Assembly (NCBI GenBank): GCA_963669155.1 | Contig: OZ022580.1 | Coordinates: forward strand, 22,795,539-22,859,538 | DNA: 64,000 nucleotides | DNA from: Arbacia lixula | Lineage: Eukaryota > Echinodermata > Echinoidea > Arbacioida > Arbaciidae | Reading direction: 5' to 3' | Shown here: positions 1 through 11,643 of the stretch, piece by piece | Layout: every line of letters begins with the position of its first letter | How positions within the stretch are numbered: the first letter of the stretch is position 1 | Program-made: the position numbers and the translations under genes | The notes under the pieces: model-generated | Database searches by the model: none | Seen by the model: the letters and a program-made list of their open reading frames with translations, nothing else | Told to the model about the DNA's origin: nothing

Positions 1-1746
1 GGTGGGGGGGAGGGGGGGCGGAGGGGGTGAGGGTGTACGTAATCGGGTGTGAAAAACCGATCAACCAGCAACAACAACAACAACAACAACAATAAGGGGT
101 TGGGGGGGGGGAGGGGTGCGGTGCCCATCGATAATTGATATGTAGCAATCGACAGACACACACACATTTTTCTCTCAGATATTAATGTGAGTCATTATAT
201 TGTGATACTTCGTGGTACGATACAGTGCATTTGAATATTACATGATGTGTATAATGTAGAAGTTTAAGTAATTATTTTTACAACCGCGTATTGTGTGAAT
301 TTATTTTGAGAGAAACCAATAAACATCTTTAAAAAAAAATCCACCATTTCAAAGTTTCGACCTGTGATCCCTGATGTGCATTATCCCCGACGTATCATAA
401 GCACGTCCCAAAATAAGGTGATATATATAGGCCTATAAATACTAGCCGTTCATAAATGTGTGTTGTGGGGCCGGGGCTTGGTCTAGTTATTCTGATATCG
501 GGTACATGCATGGAATTTTAATGAAGACGAGTCTTCCGGCAGAGGCCGGGAGCCCACAAGATATCATGTGAGACGAGTCGGAACAATCATTACTAACCCC
601 GTAGGTCGCAAGGGTTGACCATGGACATCACAACAATATTTTTCTGGCAAGCCTAAGTCCGATGCTTTCCCACCAAAATCACGACATATGTAACGTCACT
701 ACCGGAAAGCCTTTTTTTTTTCAAAAATGGTAGGAAAACAATACATAGCACCATCAAAGGGGAAGTACTTTTTTTTAAATCAAAGTTAAGTGGTTGAAAT
801 GGTGATGATTACGGGACGTAATAATGTCGCAACCATTCTGCCGTCAGAGCGGGTCCGGATTCGATTAACTTGAACGATTTTATCATTTTTAGTCAATTCC
901 TTCATTCGTATGGAATGGGACCTATGTTCATGACAGAACCACTCTCCATAGATTAAAGGTCCCGTCGTCTTCACAAATTACAACTTCTTCCCAAAACTTT
1001 TATTCAATCTAAATTGATCAGGACAACATGACATACTATAAAAACACACAACATTATTTTTCATTCGTTCGTGCAGAACAGCACAATGTGCAAAGATAAC
1101 GAGCGAAATGTATTAGGCCTATGTTGTAAATAGCTAAAAGCTACACCTTCAAAAAACTGTTGGCTAAACTAGATTCCGTCAGTAACTTAAAGTATAAAAA
1201 GCCATAACTTACACGAATTATTTTCCGTCCATAAAATATTACTCTCATTCTATTTGTGCAAAAACTCACACCCCGAAGAACCCGCATTGGCATCGAGTGA
1301 GTTTCAGCAATATGTTTTTACGCAGTAGGAAGATTATAATACATAGGGAAACCAAAAACATTTTTGTTGACAGTCTTTTTATTTGTAGATACTGGTACTA
1401 CATTTAATAATCGAATCTTCACAAGATGTCAACATTAATTGAAATTAAAAAACAATATATTTGTAATGTTTCGTAGTTATTGTTTTCTACTGAAACAACA
1501 GCTAGATTGCTAACGATATAGGCAGACTATAGAAACGATAAGGAAATTATCGTGTTACAAAATGATTAAATCGGCATACGATCAGCATCCTAAAACACGC
1601 TTGGTATTGAAAAACGAGGAAAGAATAATTGTCAACCTAAATCTAAAAGAAAGTTTCGAAAATGAATATCGTTATAATTGCTGTTATGATAGAAAAAACG
1701 TAGTAAGGTAATCGATACACGATAAAGAAAGGAAGACCGGTAAAAG

Positions 1747-1850
1747 TAGGGAGAGGTAGGGAGAGAGGGAGAGAGAGAGAGAGAGAGAGAGAGCGAGACA
1801 GAGAGAGACAGAGAGAGAGAGCGAGACAGAGAGAGAGAGAGAGAGAGGGG
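1747..1850. repeat. (GA)n microsatellite
   Basis: About 100 bp of GAGAGA with short CGAGACA interruptions. Confidence 0.9.
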
Positions 1851-3089
1851 TGTATTGGAAGGGGAGGGGAAGGGGATGTCTGTTCTACAATGATATTAAT
1901 CAGTACTATTTACAATATTTACAAAGCATTATAGAAAATAGATCATAATCTCTAATATACGTTTATGTACAGAGAGTGCTTGTTTGCTTGATCCCATGTT
2001 CGTTTCTGCCGAACTGTGCATGGATGACTTTTGTCAGGATTTGACGTATTTATCAAAATGATGCGCCGAGGTTATATTAGGAAAAAATGCACAAAAGTAA
2101 ATGCTGCAATACATTAAATGTATTTATGATAATTTCATCCAGAAAGGACGTTCCAATAATTTTTATCGACTCGGAATGTAATTTTATCGTGCAGTAGAAG
2201 AGTATTAATTTCTTACTGTTCCACATCATACCCATCTCATACCTTATACAACAATACATCGATCCGTAGGGTACTATGTGATATTTTCGTAGTAAATAAA
2301 ATAATGTAACATGTAAATATTATTGTGTAGTCTCGTGTAGTAAATAGTATCTTCGTCTAGAACAGTATTTCAATTGATTGTGTGCGTGACTTCAGAAAAT
2401 TATTATTATTAATTATGATATATTGTGCAGCGAACTGCAATCATCCATAATCATCCACACATCCAAGCGCAGCCTCACCAATGCACAATGATCGTGCAGT
2501 CCAGCCTTTTATATATCATTACCAACGGTCACGTAGGGAAAATGGGAGGAGGCGTTGCGCTTTACGCAAGCAATACTTGAAATAGATTAATAAAGTTATA
2601 TTTTTATAGAAATTAAACATACATGATGAGAATACATTCGTAAATCGATTGTCGGCAGGATGTATAGATATCCTAAAATCTATATAATGCACTGGACAAG
2701 ACAGCTGTATAATGAATTTTTGGTTGGAATGAATAAATTCGTGATGACAAAAGGTGCAATAATATTGTCATGATTGTGTGACAGGGAGAAACCCGCCATT
2801 GGATTCTTCCCTACAATAATATTATCCGAACTGCATACAGAGAAAAATCATTCCAAAATACACTGCGCAGCGACACCCGGGTGTGTTTTTCTATCGGTGC
2901 AGCTAAAGTCTCACAGTCCGGGCTCACAGTCAACCTATGATTTGCGTTCTGCATGAAACTGAAACTTTGTAAGAATGTGTTGATCCTTTTTCAAATTGTT
3001 AAGAGAATACGAAAGCAATTACTGTAAGTCTGTCATTTAATACTTTCCAAAATGGCAGAAAATTAACTCCCTCTGCTCGCTGTCGTCTC

Positions 3090-3151
<62 letters not shown>

Positions 3152-3292
3152 GTATGTATACACACACATACACAGACAAACATACATAAAACACGCTCTC
3201 TCTCTAACACACACACACGTACATACGTACATATATATACACGCACACACGTATATACGCATACACACATACATACATAAAACACGCTCTCA

Positions 3293-3347
<55 letters not shown>

Positions 3348-3504
3348 TGTAGACACACACACACGTACAGACACAAACACAGATAGACATACACAACACA
3401 TTCTCTCCATCCCTCTACCACACACTCACATACACACACACATACGTACACAAACACGCTCTCACCCACACACACATACATACACACACAAACAAGCTCT
3501 CTCA

Positions 3505-3541
<37 letters not shown>

Positions 3542-3545
3542 ACAC

Positions 3546-3606
<61 letters not shown>

Positions 3607-3610
3607 ATCT
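3090..3610. repeat. Compound (CT)n/(CA)n microsatellite block
   Basis: About 520 bp alternating CT runs (3091-3133, 3296-3331) with CA/CATA runs (to 3602). A CTCTCACACACA junction recurs. The Cys/Val-rich open frames across it are artefacts of the repeat. Confidence 0.95.
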
Positions 3611-4192
3611 ATTCCCGCCTCTGTCCTTCTGCCTTTCCTTCTCTATTGTTTTATCTCTCTCCCTCCCCTTATAGGTATACTTGCCTCTCTCTCTCTCTCT
3701 TTCTTTCTCACACTCATTCAACCTACAATTTGCATTATGCATGAAACTTAAAGTGCAACCACAATATGATATTTTTTTTATTCCGTCGTCACTCCACGTT
3801 TGATTGTCAACCTAAAGCATACCGAAGTCTTTTGCAGCGACTTCCTCATTCCATTTGAGCGCACAGCACAGTGATAATATAATTCATATCGCGCTGCGGG
3901 TATCAAACAATCCAAACATAGTTATACTCGTAATTTCGCTGATCAGTTGTTTGACGAATTTAACTGGACAATATACTGGACCTTAATTACACGAATTTGC
4001 TCGCAGAATAGCAATAATTATCAATCATCAACGATAGGTATGTATTAAGTATGATCATAAGCTATTTTTTCGTTTACTGTATGAATTACCGTATTTACAT
4101 ACGTGTGGAACTTCGTTTCTGTAACTTCTGGCATTACTAACATCATTATAAACATTATCCATGCTCATATTCCTACCTGCTTTGGGTTAAAT

Positions 4193-4439
4193 GGTTACTA
4201 AATTAGAAATATAAGTTCCCACTAATCTATGTAAAATTAGCCACTTAAAACGAATTTCACATTTGTTTGCCGCAATAAAGTTTCATTTTGACGAAAATCT
4301 GACGTCACTTGGAGGTGTGCGTTTTTCTTTCAAATTTTCGTCAAACTGAGACTTTATTGCGGCAAACAAATGTGAAATTCTTTTCTTGTGGATAATATTA
4401 CGTAGATTAGTGGGAACTTATTTTTCTAATTTAGTAACC
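4193..4439. mobile_element. Palindromic MITE, ~247 bp
   Basis: The left end GGTTACTAAATTAG and right end CTAATTTAGTAACCC are inverted. The arms also share AGTTCCCACTAATCTA and TTTGTTTGCCGCAATAAAG. Nearly the whole element folds on itself. No coding capacity. Confidence 0.8.
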
Positions 4440-4789
4440 CCTTTAAAGATTGTCGTTATGCCCCTTCCTTCATCTTAACTCCAAAGTTTTCCCTCAACCT
4501 TTATCCCTTCTTTTCTTTCGCCCCTTATAACGTGTTTTATAATTATAGAAAATAGTTGCAATACTGCGCTTTATATACCCAAGAACTCGAAGCTTGATTG
4601 TGCTAATGGTAAGTCTTGTAGGTCGCAAGTTATTTTTTCTGATGAGAGAGAGTGGACTTTTCTCGACCTTCCATGGGTGGTGCTTTGCCACAGATTATGT
4701 TGTAGTTCATGTTGCCTACAGGGCGAAGGGAGGTACATGGAAAGGTGCACAACTTATTGACATCTCGTTATTTCAAATGCTTAATTCCA

Positions 4790-4975
4790 GTGTTTTAGCT
4801 GTTGATAATTTGTGTATGATTTGTGTTCTATGTTTACATGAGTTCTTCTTAGATGTATTTAAAAGAATGTATTATGATGTTATTTGTACATTTTGGTTCT
4901 TCTTGCATCCATTTATTCATTTGTATTGTGAGCAGTATTTTAATGCATTGACCCCTATGTTGAATTGAATTGAAA
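4790..4975 (+). repeat. Retroposon-like 3' tail
   Basis: T-rich sequence ending TTGAATTGAATTGAAAA, the kind of short tandem tail left by truncated non-LTR retroposons. No reverse-transcriptase frame is present. Confidence 0.3.
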
Positions 4976-5208
4976 ACGCGCTATCTTACGCGACGTGTCT
5001 CTTTCAGTGTTTTTCCAGATTAGCTAACTGTCGATCGTTCCTGAAAATGCTACCGCATCTTCACAAAGTTTTCAATCTATATTGCATATTTCCTTCCTTT
5101 TATCCATGGAATACTGCCCAACAGAAAAACTCCCACCGCAAACCTTTCGCGGAACTTCGCGCGCAGTAATACCAGCGAGGTCGATCGACGGTGACTGCTG
5201 GTCTCAGT

Positions 5209-6282
5209 ATGTCTTGGGTAAACGATACGGTGACTGGTCAGCCTAACGCCACAAGTGCGGCCCCGACTGGCCCCGCTGACCCAGTGGAGTGGGAGTGGAT
5301 GCTGGTGACCTGGGAGTGGTGGCAGATCATACAGCTCGTTCTAGCCGTGATCGGCATCGTCGGCAACCTCCTGGTCGTGCTGGTGCTCTTCCGACCAGGA
5401 CAGAGACGCCATTCCACGGACACCCTGATCGGCGCCCTGGCCGTTGCGGACTTCCTCACATCGATCTTCATCATCCCCCACTCGCGCGCGACGAGGCTGC
5501 CTGACACACTCGCAGCGCAGATCTACTGCCGCATCGTTCACCCATCCCTTCTCATGTGGGTCTCTATCTGTGCGTCTATCTTCACGCTCACAACCATCTC
5601 CTTGGAACGACTCACGGCCGTCCGCTACCCATTCATGTTCAAGCGCCTGTTCTCGCCGAAGCGTACGGCTCTCGTTCTCGTCATCATTTGGATGGTGGCT
5701 TTCCTCATCAACGTTGGCAGTCTCTACGCCCACTTCGTCATGGAGAACACGTGCGTCACGGTCCTGCCCTCGGTCGCCTTCCACAAGCTGCTGGGAGTGT
5801 CGCTCTTCCTTCTGGAGTACCTCGCTCCCGTCGTCATCATGATCGTTGCGCACGTGCTCACCATCCACACTCTTCGGCAGAGACAGGCCTCGGTTCTCCG
5901 CAAGGCGCAGTACCGCGTGATGCATATGCTCATCATCGTCGTCATTACCTTCATCGTCTGCTGGACGCCGGACCAGTTCGCATTTCTGGTCTTCAACCTT
6001 GGTCTGGTGGACTTCACGCATCTGTTCAGCCCACTGTACCGCTGCTTCGTGGCCCTAGCGTTCGTCAACTCCTGTGCTAACCCGTTCATCTACGCCGCTA
6101 GGAGCCCCAACTTCCGGAAGGCTCTTCAGGAGCTCCTCCAGGCGATGCCCAGAGATGGACAATCCGTCTTCGCACAGAAGGATGGCAGTGACCAATCATC
6201 TCAGCCCAGTACCAACATCACCGGTACCACTAAGGTGTCTGACTCTACCTCTCAGCTGGAGTTGTCGAGCAATCAAATATAG
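5209..6282 (+). CDS. Rhodopsin-like (class A) G protein-coupled receptor, intronless, orphan peptide-receptor type
   Basis: A plasma-membrane seven-helix receptor of 357 aa, complete in one exon. The open frame extends 18 nt further 5' to a GTG, but the first ATG is at 5209. The N-terminus has two N-glycosylation sequons (N5, N13). TM1 is about residues 40-62 with the GN motif (N53). TM2 is 72-92 with LAVAD (D81). C107 at the top of TM3 and C182 in the second extracellular loop can form the conserved disulfide. The TM3 end reads ERL (133-135) instead of DRY. TM4 has W161, TM5 P207, TM6 CWTP (251-254), and TM7 NPFIY (291-295). The short tail is rich in Ser/Thr and shows no palmitoylation-type Cys. 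Layout and motifs fit peptide/galanin-like class A receptors. Single-exon orphan receptors of this kind are greatly expanded in sea urchins (known). The ligand cannot be read from the sequence. Class is certain; subfamily is inference. Confidence 0.93.
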   Translation: MSWVNDTVTGQPNATSAAPTGPADPVEWEWMLVTWEWWQIIQLVLAVIGIVGNLLVVLVLFRPGQRRHSTDTLIGALAVADFLTSIFIIPHSRATRLPDTLAAQIYCRIVHPSLLMWVSICASIFTLTTISLERLTAVRYPFMFKRLFSPKRTALVLVIIWMVAFLINVGSLYAHFVMENTCVTVLPSVAFHKLLGVSLFLLEYLAPVVIMIVAHVLTIHTLRQRQASVLRKAQYRVMHMLIIVVITFIVCWTPDQFAFLVFNLGLVDFTHLFSPLYRCFVALAFVNSCANPFIYAARSPNFRKALQELLQAMPRDGQSVFAQKDGSDQSSQPSTNITGTTKVSDSTSQLELSSNQI

Positions 6283-7290
6283 CTCGATATATTCATAGGT
6301 GTTGACATTATCCAGATGAGACATTAGTGACACAATCACTATTTCAACTCACATCTACATCTATATAGTGATTATACGCGCGCGGGTGTGTGTAGATTAC
6401 CATACGCTTTATGATTTGCACAATATGTTGACATATTTAACTAATAGTAGTTTAGGAGAACATTAAAACATATCACACAATTTATACAGGGTATCATTAT
6501 ACAGTAGTTTTTCTTTGGTATAGTAAATGTTTATTGTACCGCTCCACTCATATTCGTTAAGTTCTTTTCTTTCAGTATATAACATAAAAGACTATTAATA
6601 TAGTCATACAAATACTTGATGAACAGTGTATACGATGACTTTAGTTTATGACAATATTATTGTATATTAATAATCATATTTACATGTTACGTGATTATGT
6701 ACTGTATTATAAAACTCAGTAATCCTACTATCGTCCATAATGGACACGAGGACCCGGTTACCCAAAACTTTTCGTGAATACAGACACGTTTGAAAAACTA
6801 AGTGAATTCTTTTGTCGACTGAGCATGTTTAAGCTGTCAGAATAGTTATTGATATAAATCATCAGTCACGTGTCCTAAGATGTGTTTGTACTGATTTCAA
6901 TATGAGAGAAATTATTTAGAGATGAAGCACTTTATGATGATGACTCGCGAAAAGTTAAAAACAGAGAGACATTAGTGATAGAAAAAATAATTACTGTGAA
7001 TGTTTAGATAAGGAAAAATCATCACAATAAGGTATAATCATAATGGAAACTAGCAGTGTTGAAGAAATAAATTGTTTTATAATGCACAGACCTTCTGAAT
7101 ATGCAGCAAGGTACAGTTACACAATGAAATGTTACAAAATTGTGTGTTTTCCGCTTGTTTCGCTCATGAAATGAGTTTGAATGATGTTGGTGAGACGACA
7201 TCACAATGAATATGGTATTTTGTTATGCGGACAAGATTCAAAAGGAAACCTTTCACATTTTGCCCGCGCATAACACAAGAGCATTGTTCA

Positions 7291-7660
7291 TACCCAGGTC
7301 GAAAATCCCATAGAAACCAGGAGAAACCAGTAAAGAGTGTCTACTGGTTTCTACTCGTTTTTCATAAACCAGTAGCGTCTACTGGTCTGAAGAGGAACTG
7401 CAAAATCAAACCAGTAGAAACCAGTAGAAAAGGGTAGGGTCTAATGTTATTGAAGACCAGCAGAAACCAGTGAGATCTAATAGTTTGAAAATGATTGTGA
7501 AAAGTTTCTACTGGTATTCTAATGGTATTTTTCTAATGGTTTCTACTGGAAATCAATTCACTTTCCATATTCAAACCATTAGAAAATTTCCAGTAGAAAC
7601 CAGTAGAAATTCTAATGGTTTTTCTCTACTGGTTTCTACTGTTTTTTTTCGTCCTGGGTA
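7291..7660. mobile_element. MITE built from AGTAGAAACC repeats, 370 bp
   Basis: The ends TACCCAGGTCGAAAA and (reverse) TACCCAGGACGAAAA are inverted repeats. The inside is filled with many direct and inverted copies of AGTAGAAACC and its variants (CATTAGAAA). Confidence 0.75.
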
Positions 7661-9699
7661 GCGGATGCGTGAACGTTCATTGTCATGTTAACACTATTCA
7701 AAACTCATTGCATATCTTTAAAACAAATGGAGCCTTCGGTGTTGAAAACAATGCATTTTGTTACTTTGCTCTATATTGGGGAATATATACCGCACATTCA
7801 ATGATTGCATAACCGTAGAAAATGGAACATCAACCGAAGAGTAATAATCAAGCTTTCTATACTCCAGTACGATGATGAAGCAACAAGCGATATGTTATCC
7901 CTCAAACTTGACTTGCAGAACTTTTTGAGGGGTTTATATACAGATATACTCTCTTTCCTCTGAAGCTCGTTTATGAAGCATGGCCCCAGTCGGTAGAAGT
8001 TGGAAACACGTCTTTTTGCACGAATATTTCTATTCTGAAAATTAGCCCAGAAAATAATATCCTATCCCATTTCTTCCCAACCTTCCCCGCCATTTTGCAC
8101 TTAGTGTGTCGTTAGAGAGGAACTTGTAGGTCTCCGAGTAGGATACATGGGCTCTCGTTCTCCTTTTTCAGATATACGTTCCACGTTTATAGATTGGAAT
8201 GTGTCTGTCTCTTTAGAGATAGATTTGATGTTAATATGTTGTTAAACTTCTTTTGATGTGATAGGTCTGTTAAGGTTCAGTCATGCGGTATCATTATACC
8301 ATGATAGTCATACTGGGTCATATGTGAAAAATAAAATAGGGATTGTCGTCATGTTCTTTTCAGACATAAGGATCAACTTGTGTAAACAATAAGCTGTTGG
8401 AATGAGTTGTACGCAAAATCTGCCAAATTGAGTTCACTTCCAGACATCACAGTTAACGTATCGTGCCTTTCAATGTGCATGTTTTCGTAAATAACAGCAC
8501 AAAAACCCCTCTTGTCTTTGCCTAGATCATTACACACCACAACCAATATCACAAATTGTAAGCCCTTAATCTGACGGCAGATTTTTTTCAGCTTTATACA
8601 CTCTAGCATTTACACGTCCATTCAGGAAGTTCAACAAATACTTATGATCACAATGGTTTTTAAGCATGATAGTAGGAACTGAAGTTCAAATTTGCTTTGG
8701 AACAGATTCCATCCCCATTCTTATTATTAAAAAAAAAGATATCCACCATATTGTAAAGTGTTGATTTCGATATTATCTGTCCTATACAATGCTGCTGAAT
8801 TTTAAGTTGAAGGAATATTCGGAGACACGGACGTTAACTAATGGTTTGATAGAAGAACGTATTGGTTGATGCTGATGGGGTATTACATCTTAATACATGT
8901 ATTTACGTGTACAATATGTGCAAGCTTAAATTATATTGTAAGTGTGTAAAATGTGACAATTATAATTAATCACAACAATGGTGTCAGCAAAATAATTTAA
9001 CTTCGTTAATCGATTGAATAGGCCCTCACGGCATACAAGGATAAAAGTTTGTTGTTACAATTTGATATCGCGTATCGCGTGTGTTGCAATACCAGTCATG
9101 ACAGTTTTCATATTCATCTGCACACGTGTAAACCCCATTTTCATGATAATACTTCGAAATATGTGACTCCCACGGCAGCGGGAGATACTATCAATATCCA
9201 ATTAATAAATTGTTCTCCCTATTATACCATTCACGGGTACTGCATTCTTTATCAAAATGATTTCTCTAATGCAACGCGTTGTGAAGCACATTGGATTAGA
9301 CTAATCACGTTAATAGAATATTTAATCGATTGGCTCTGAAGTTCTCTTTATCGAAAATCAATAAATTGGCGGAGTGATCGGTCGGGTTGGATACGCAGGA
9401 GTGCATGTTGTAGGAGATACCGACACCCCCCCTTCCATTCCCGTCCTCCTAGCACACTTCCTGATTTCATCTCGTAACCAGTCGTGTTTGAGGTACCCAG
9501 TATTTATATTCAAGTAAAGTATTTCACTAGAATTGCTATCCATTAATGACGAAGTTCAAGAAATGCATTTGATCGTTACACGCTATCACGAATTTTGTAA
9601 ATATACTTTTTCATCGCCTTTCACACAGATTGAACATGTTATTTTCCGTACCGTTGGCCTTTACGTCACCTTTGGGTAACCTATACCTTACAAGCTATG

Positions 9700-9878
9700 C
9701 TTTTTTTTTTTTTTTAGATTTCCCTCCATAATAATTTGTACAATTCATTTTGTTTGCCAGAACAAGATGAACTGTCCTGATATATATTTGTTTATACCTT
9801 GTTCATTCCTTGTATTCAATAATTATTGTATATCATTGTTGAAGACTATTATGGAAAATAAATCAAATCAAATCAAAC
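9700..9878 (+). repeat. Retroposon-like tail with (AAATC)n
   Basis: It ends GGAAAATAAATCAAATCAAATCAAAC, a short pentamer tail typical of truncated LINE or SINE copies. No coding part is visible. Confidence 0.35.
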
Positions 9879-11024
9879 ATGTCTGCATGTAGCGTTTTAA
9901 TATAGGATGGTGTGGGGGTAATTCATTGTTGTTTGGTCAGATTTCAGTTGTGGTTCACATGGCAGGTTTATTTACCTATGTACACACTTAATCATGCTTA
10001 ACATTCCAATGAGCTGCGTATTGTATGATAGGCATTCTAAAGTGATCAATTATTTGCTTTTGTTGCCTGGCAAGACTTTGGGGTTAACTTTGCATTTAAA
10101 TTGCATACCGTATCCAGTCATGCAAGGTAATAACAAGATCAAATTCGGTGGGCAACATGAGTTGTATTGTATATGACACATTTTCATTTTGACACAATTT
10201 CGTTCTTTTCTATTTTATGACAAATGATATACAAAATATAAAAATCACAATGATTACGTCATGTAGAATTGACCGAGACAACCCTTTATTTTGAATTTTG
10301 AAATATGATCTCATTTGCATATAATAGTGGCTGTTGAAATAAAAGGCGTATTTTAATCAGCTTAGCCTACTATTGAATAAGCCCTGATATCTGCCTAGTA
10401 TTGTTTGCTTTCTTTTGTTTGCTAATATCATGCATTTGTGGTTATAAACTCCCCGTTACGCACACAGTGACACATTGAGGCCAAGGTAAGGCTATCGGTA
10501 CATGATCGGTCCAACGACCGAGAGGCACCGCCAAGGGATTTTCACTGTTTTACGCAAATGTTTTCTTCTAACAATAATAATAAATAAATAAATAAATAAA
10601 AGAAATAACCAATAGAGCAACCATTTTAACAGTTCTGCTGAAGAGGTCTGCCTGATGCCTTCGGGTATCCTAGTTGTGCATAATCTCGTTTAAACATCAT
10701 TTTCTTGAAAATGAGAGAACATTTAGTTGATATCAAAATCATTATTGGAGGAGATATTAGCATGTTAAAGAGTAGTGAATGAGATTATTTAGAGCATTGG
10801 AGAAAAAAAAAAAAATCAAGCGAAAAATTTGAAAGTTTTATAGTACTTTAAATGATTGATATTTGGAGACAGATATTTCGGGGGCAAAACATCAGCACAT
10901 TCACTTACAAAAAAAAAAAACGTTCATGCAAAGAAAATTTGATTATTGGGTCATTTCTGCCAATTGAGACAAAAATATATTGTTAGTTGTGATATTGTAC
11001 CTTCCAGCACAGCCCCGAAACATT

Positions 11025-11162
11025 CAGGGGGCATTTCATGACAAGTCACTGAAATCCTTGGTTTTGATTGAGGGAGAGGCACTATAGCCTCTGACTGTTA
11101 CTATGGTAACTGTCGGAGAAAGACAACTTGACAGTGCTGACAACTTTCATGAAACGCCCCCC
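11025..11162. mobile_element. Short palindromic MITE, copy 1
   Basis: The ends CAGGGGGC-TTTCATGA and TTTCATGAAACGCCCCCC are inverted. Inner arms carry CTCTGACTGTTACTATGGTAACTGTCGGAG. Confidence 0.75.
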
Positions 11163-11237
11163 GAGGTGTCATAATTTTGTCGGTAAAATTTTAGTCAAAC
11201 CACAGAGATTATATAGCTAGGCTCAAATCTCAGAGAT

Positions 11238-11407
11238 CAGGGGACGTTTCATGAAAGTTATCAGCAATGACAAGTTGTTTTTCTCCGACAGTTACCATGG
11301 CAACAGTCAGAGGGTAGTCTCAGCCAATCAAAACTGATGATTTCACTGAAATTTTTTGGCACTCATGACTATTTAGTCACTGCTGACAACTTTCATGAAA
11401 CGCCCCA
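11238..11407. mobile_element. Short palindromic MITE, copy 2
   Basis: Same family as the copy 80 bp upstream, opposite orientation inside. It has GGGGACGTTTCATGAAAG, CTCCGACAGTTACCATGG and the terminal GACAACTTTCATGAAACG. Confidence 0.75.
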
Positions 11408-11643
11408 CCCAGAAAGTTATTGAACTGACAAAGTATCCATGGAAAAGTTTCTTTCATGAAAGTGAATACAACGGGTGTATAAAGCAAGAAATTGTAACTT
11501 GGAAAGAAATGTTAGGAATGGATATAAACGATAAAAGTGTAGGTCATAATGGGATTATAAATAAAAGGGGAGATTTTTCAAAGACAAAATCAAACGATAG
11601 AAGAGAAAAAATAGTTGCATTATGAGAAAGAATAGTGTGAGTA

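Larger units (their letters stand above)
1..5208. other. No gene seen; simple repeats and short elements
   Basis: AT-rich sequence upstream of the GPCR. It holds a G-rich start, a (CAA)n run near 62-92, GA repeats at 1750-1850, a long CT/CA block at 3090-3610, a palindromic element at 4193-4439 and a retroposon-like tail near 4790-4975. The open frame at 4594-4968 starts at TTG, is low in charged residues and overlaps that tail, so it is not called. Confidence 0.6.

Noticed and set aside
3037-3601. Cys/Val- and Arg/Glu-repeat open frames
   Set aside because: Products of the CA/CT microsatellite block.
4594-4968. 124-codon open frame on plus
   Set aside because: Begins at TTG, hydrophobic with no motif, and overlaps a retroposon-like tail.
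5238-6089. Several open frames on both strands over the GPCR
   Set aside because: Shadows of the receptor gene caused by its high GC content.
9049-9339. 96-codon open frame on plus
   Set aside because: Begins at TTG, has no recognisable domain and no splice or promoter support.
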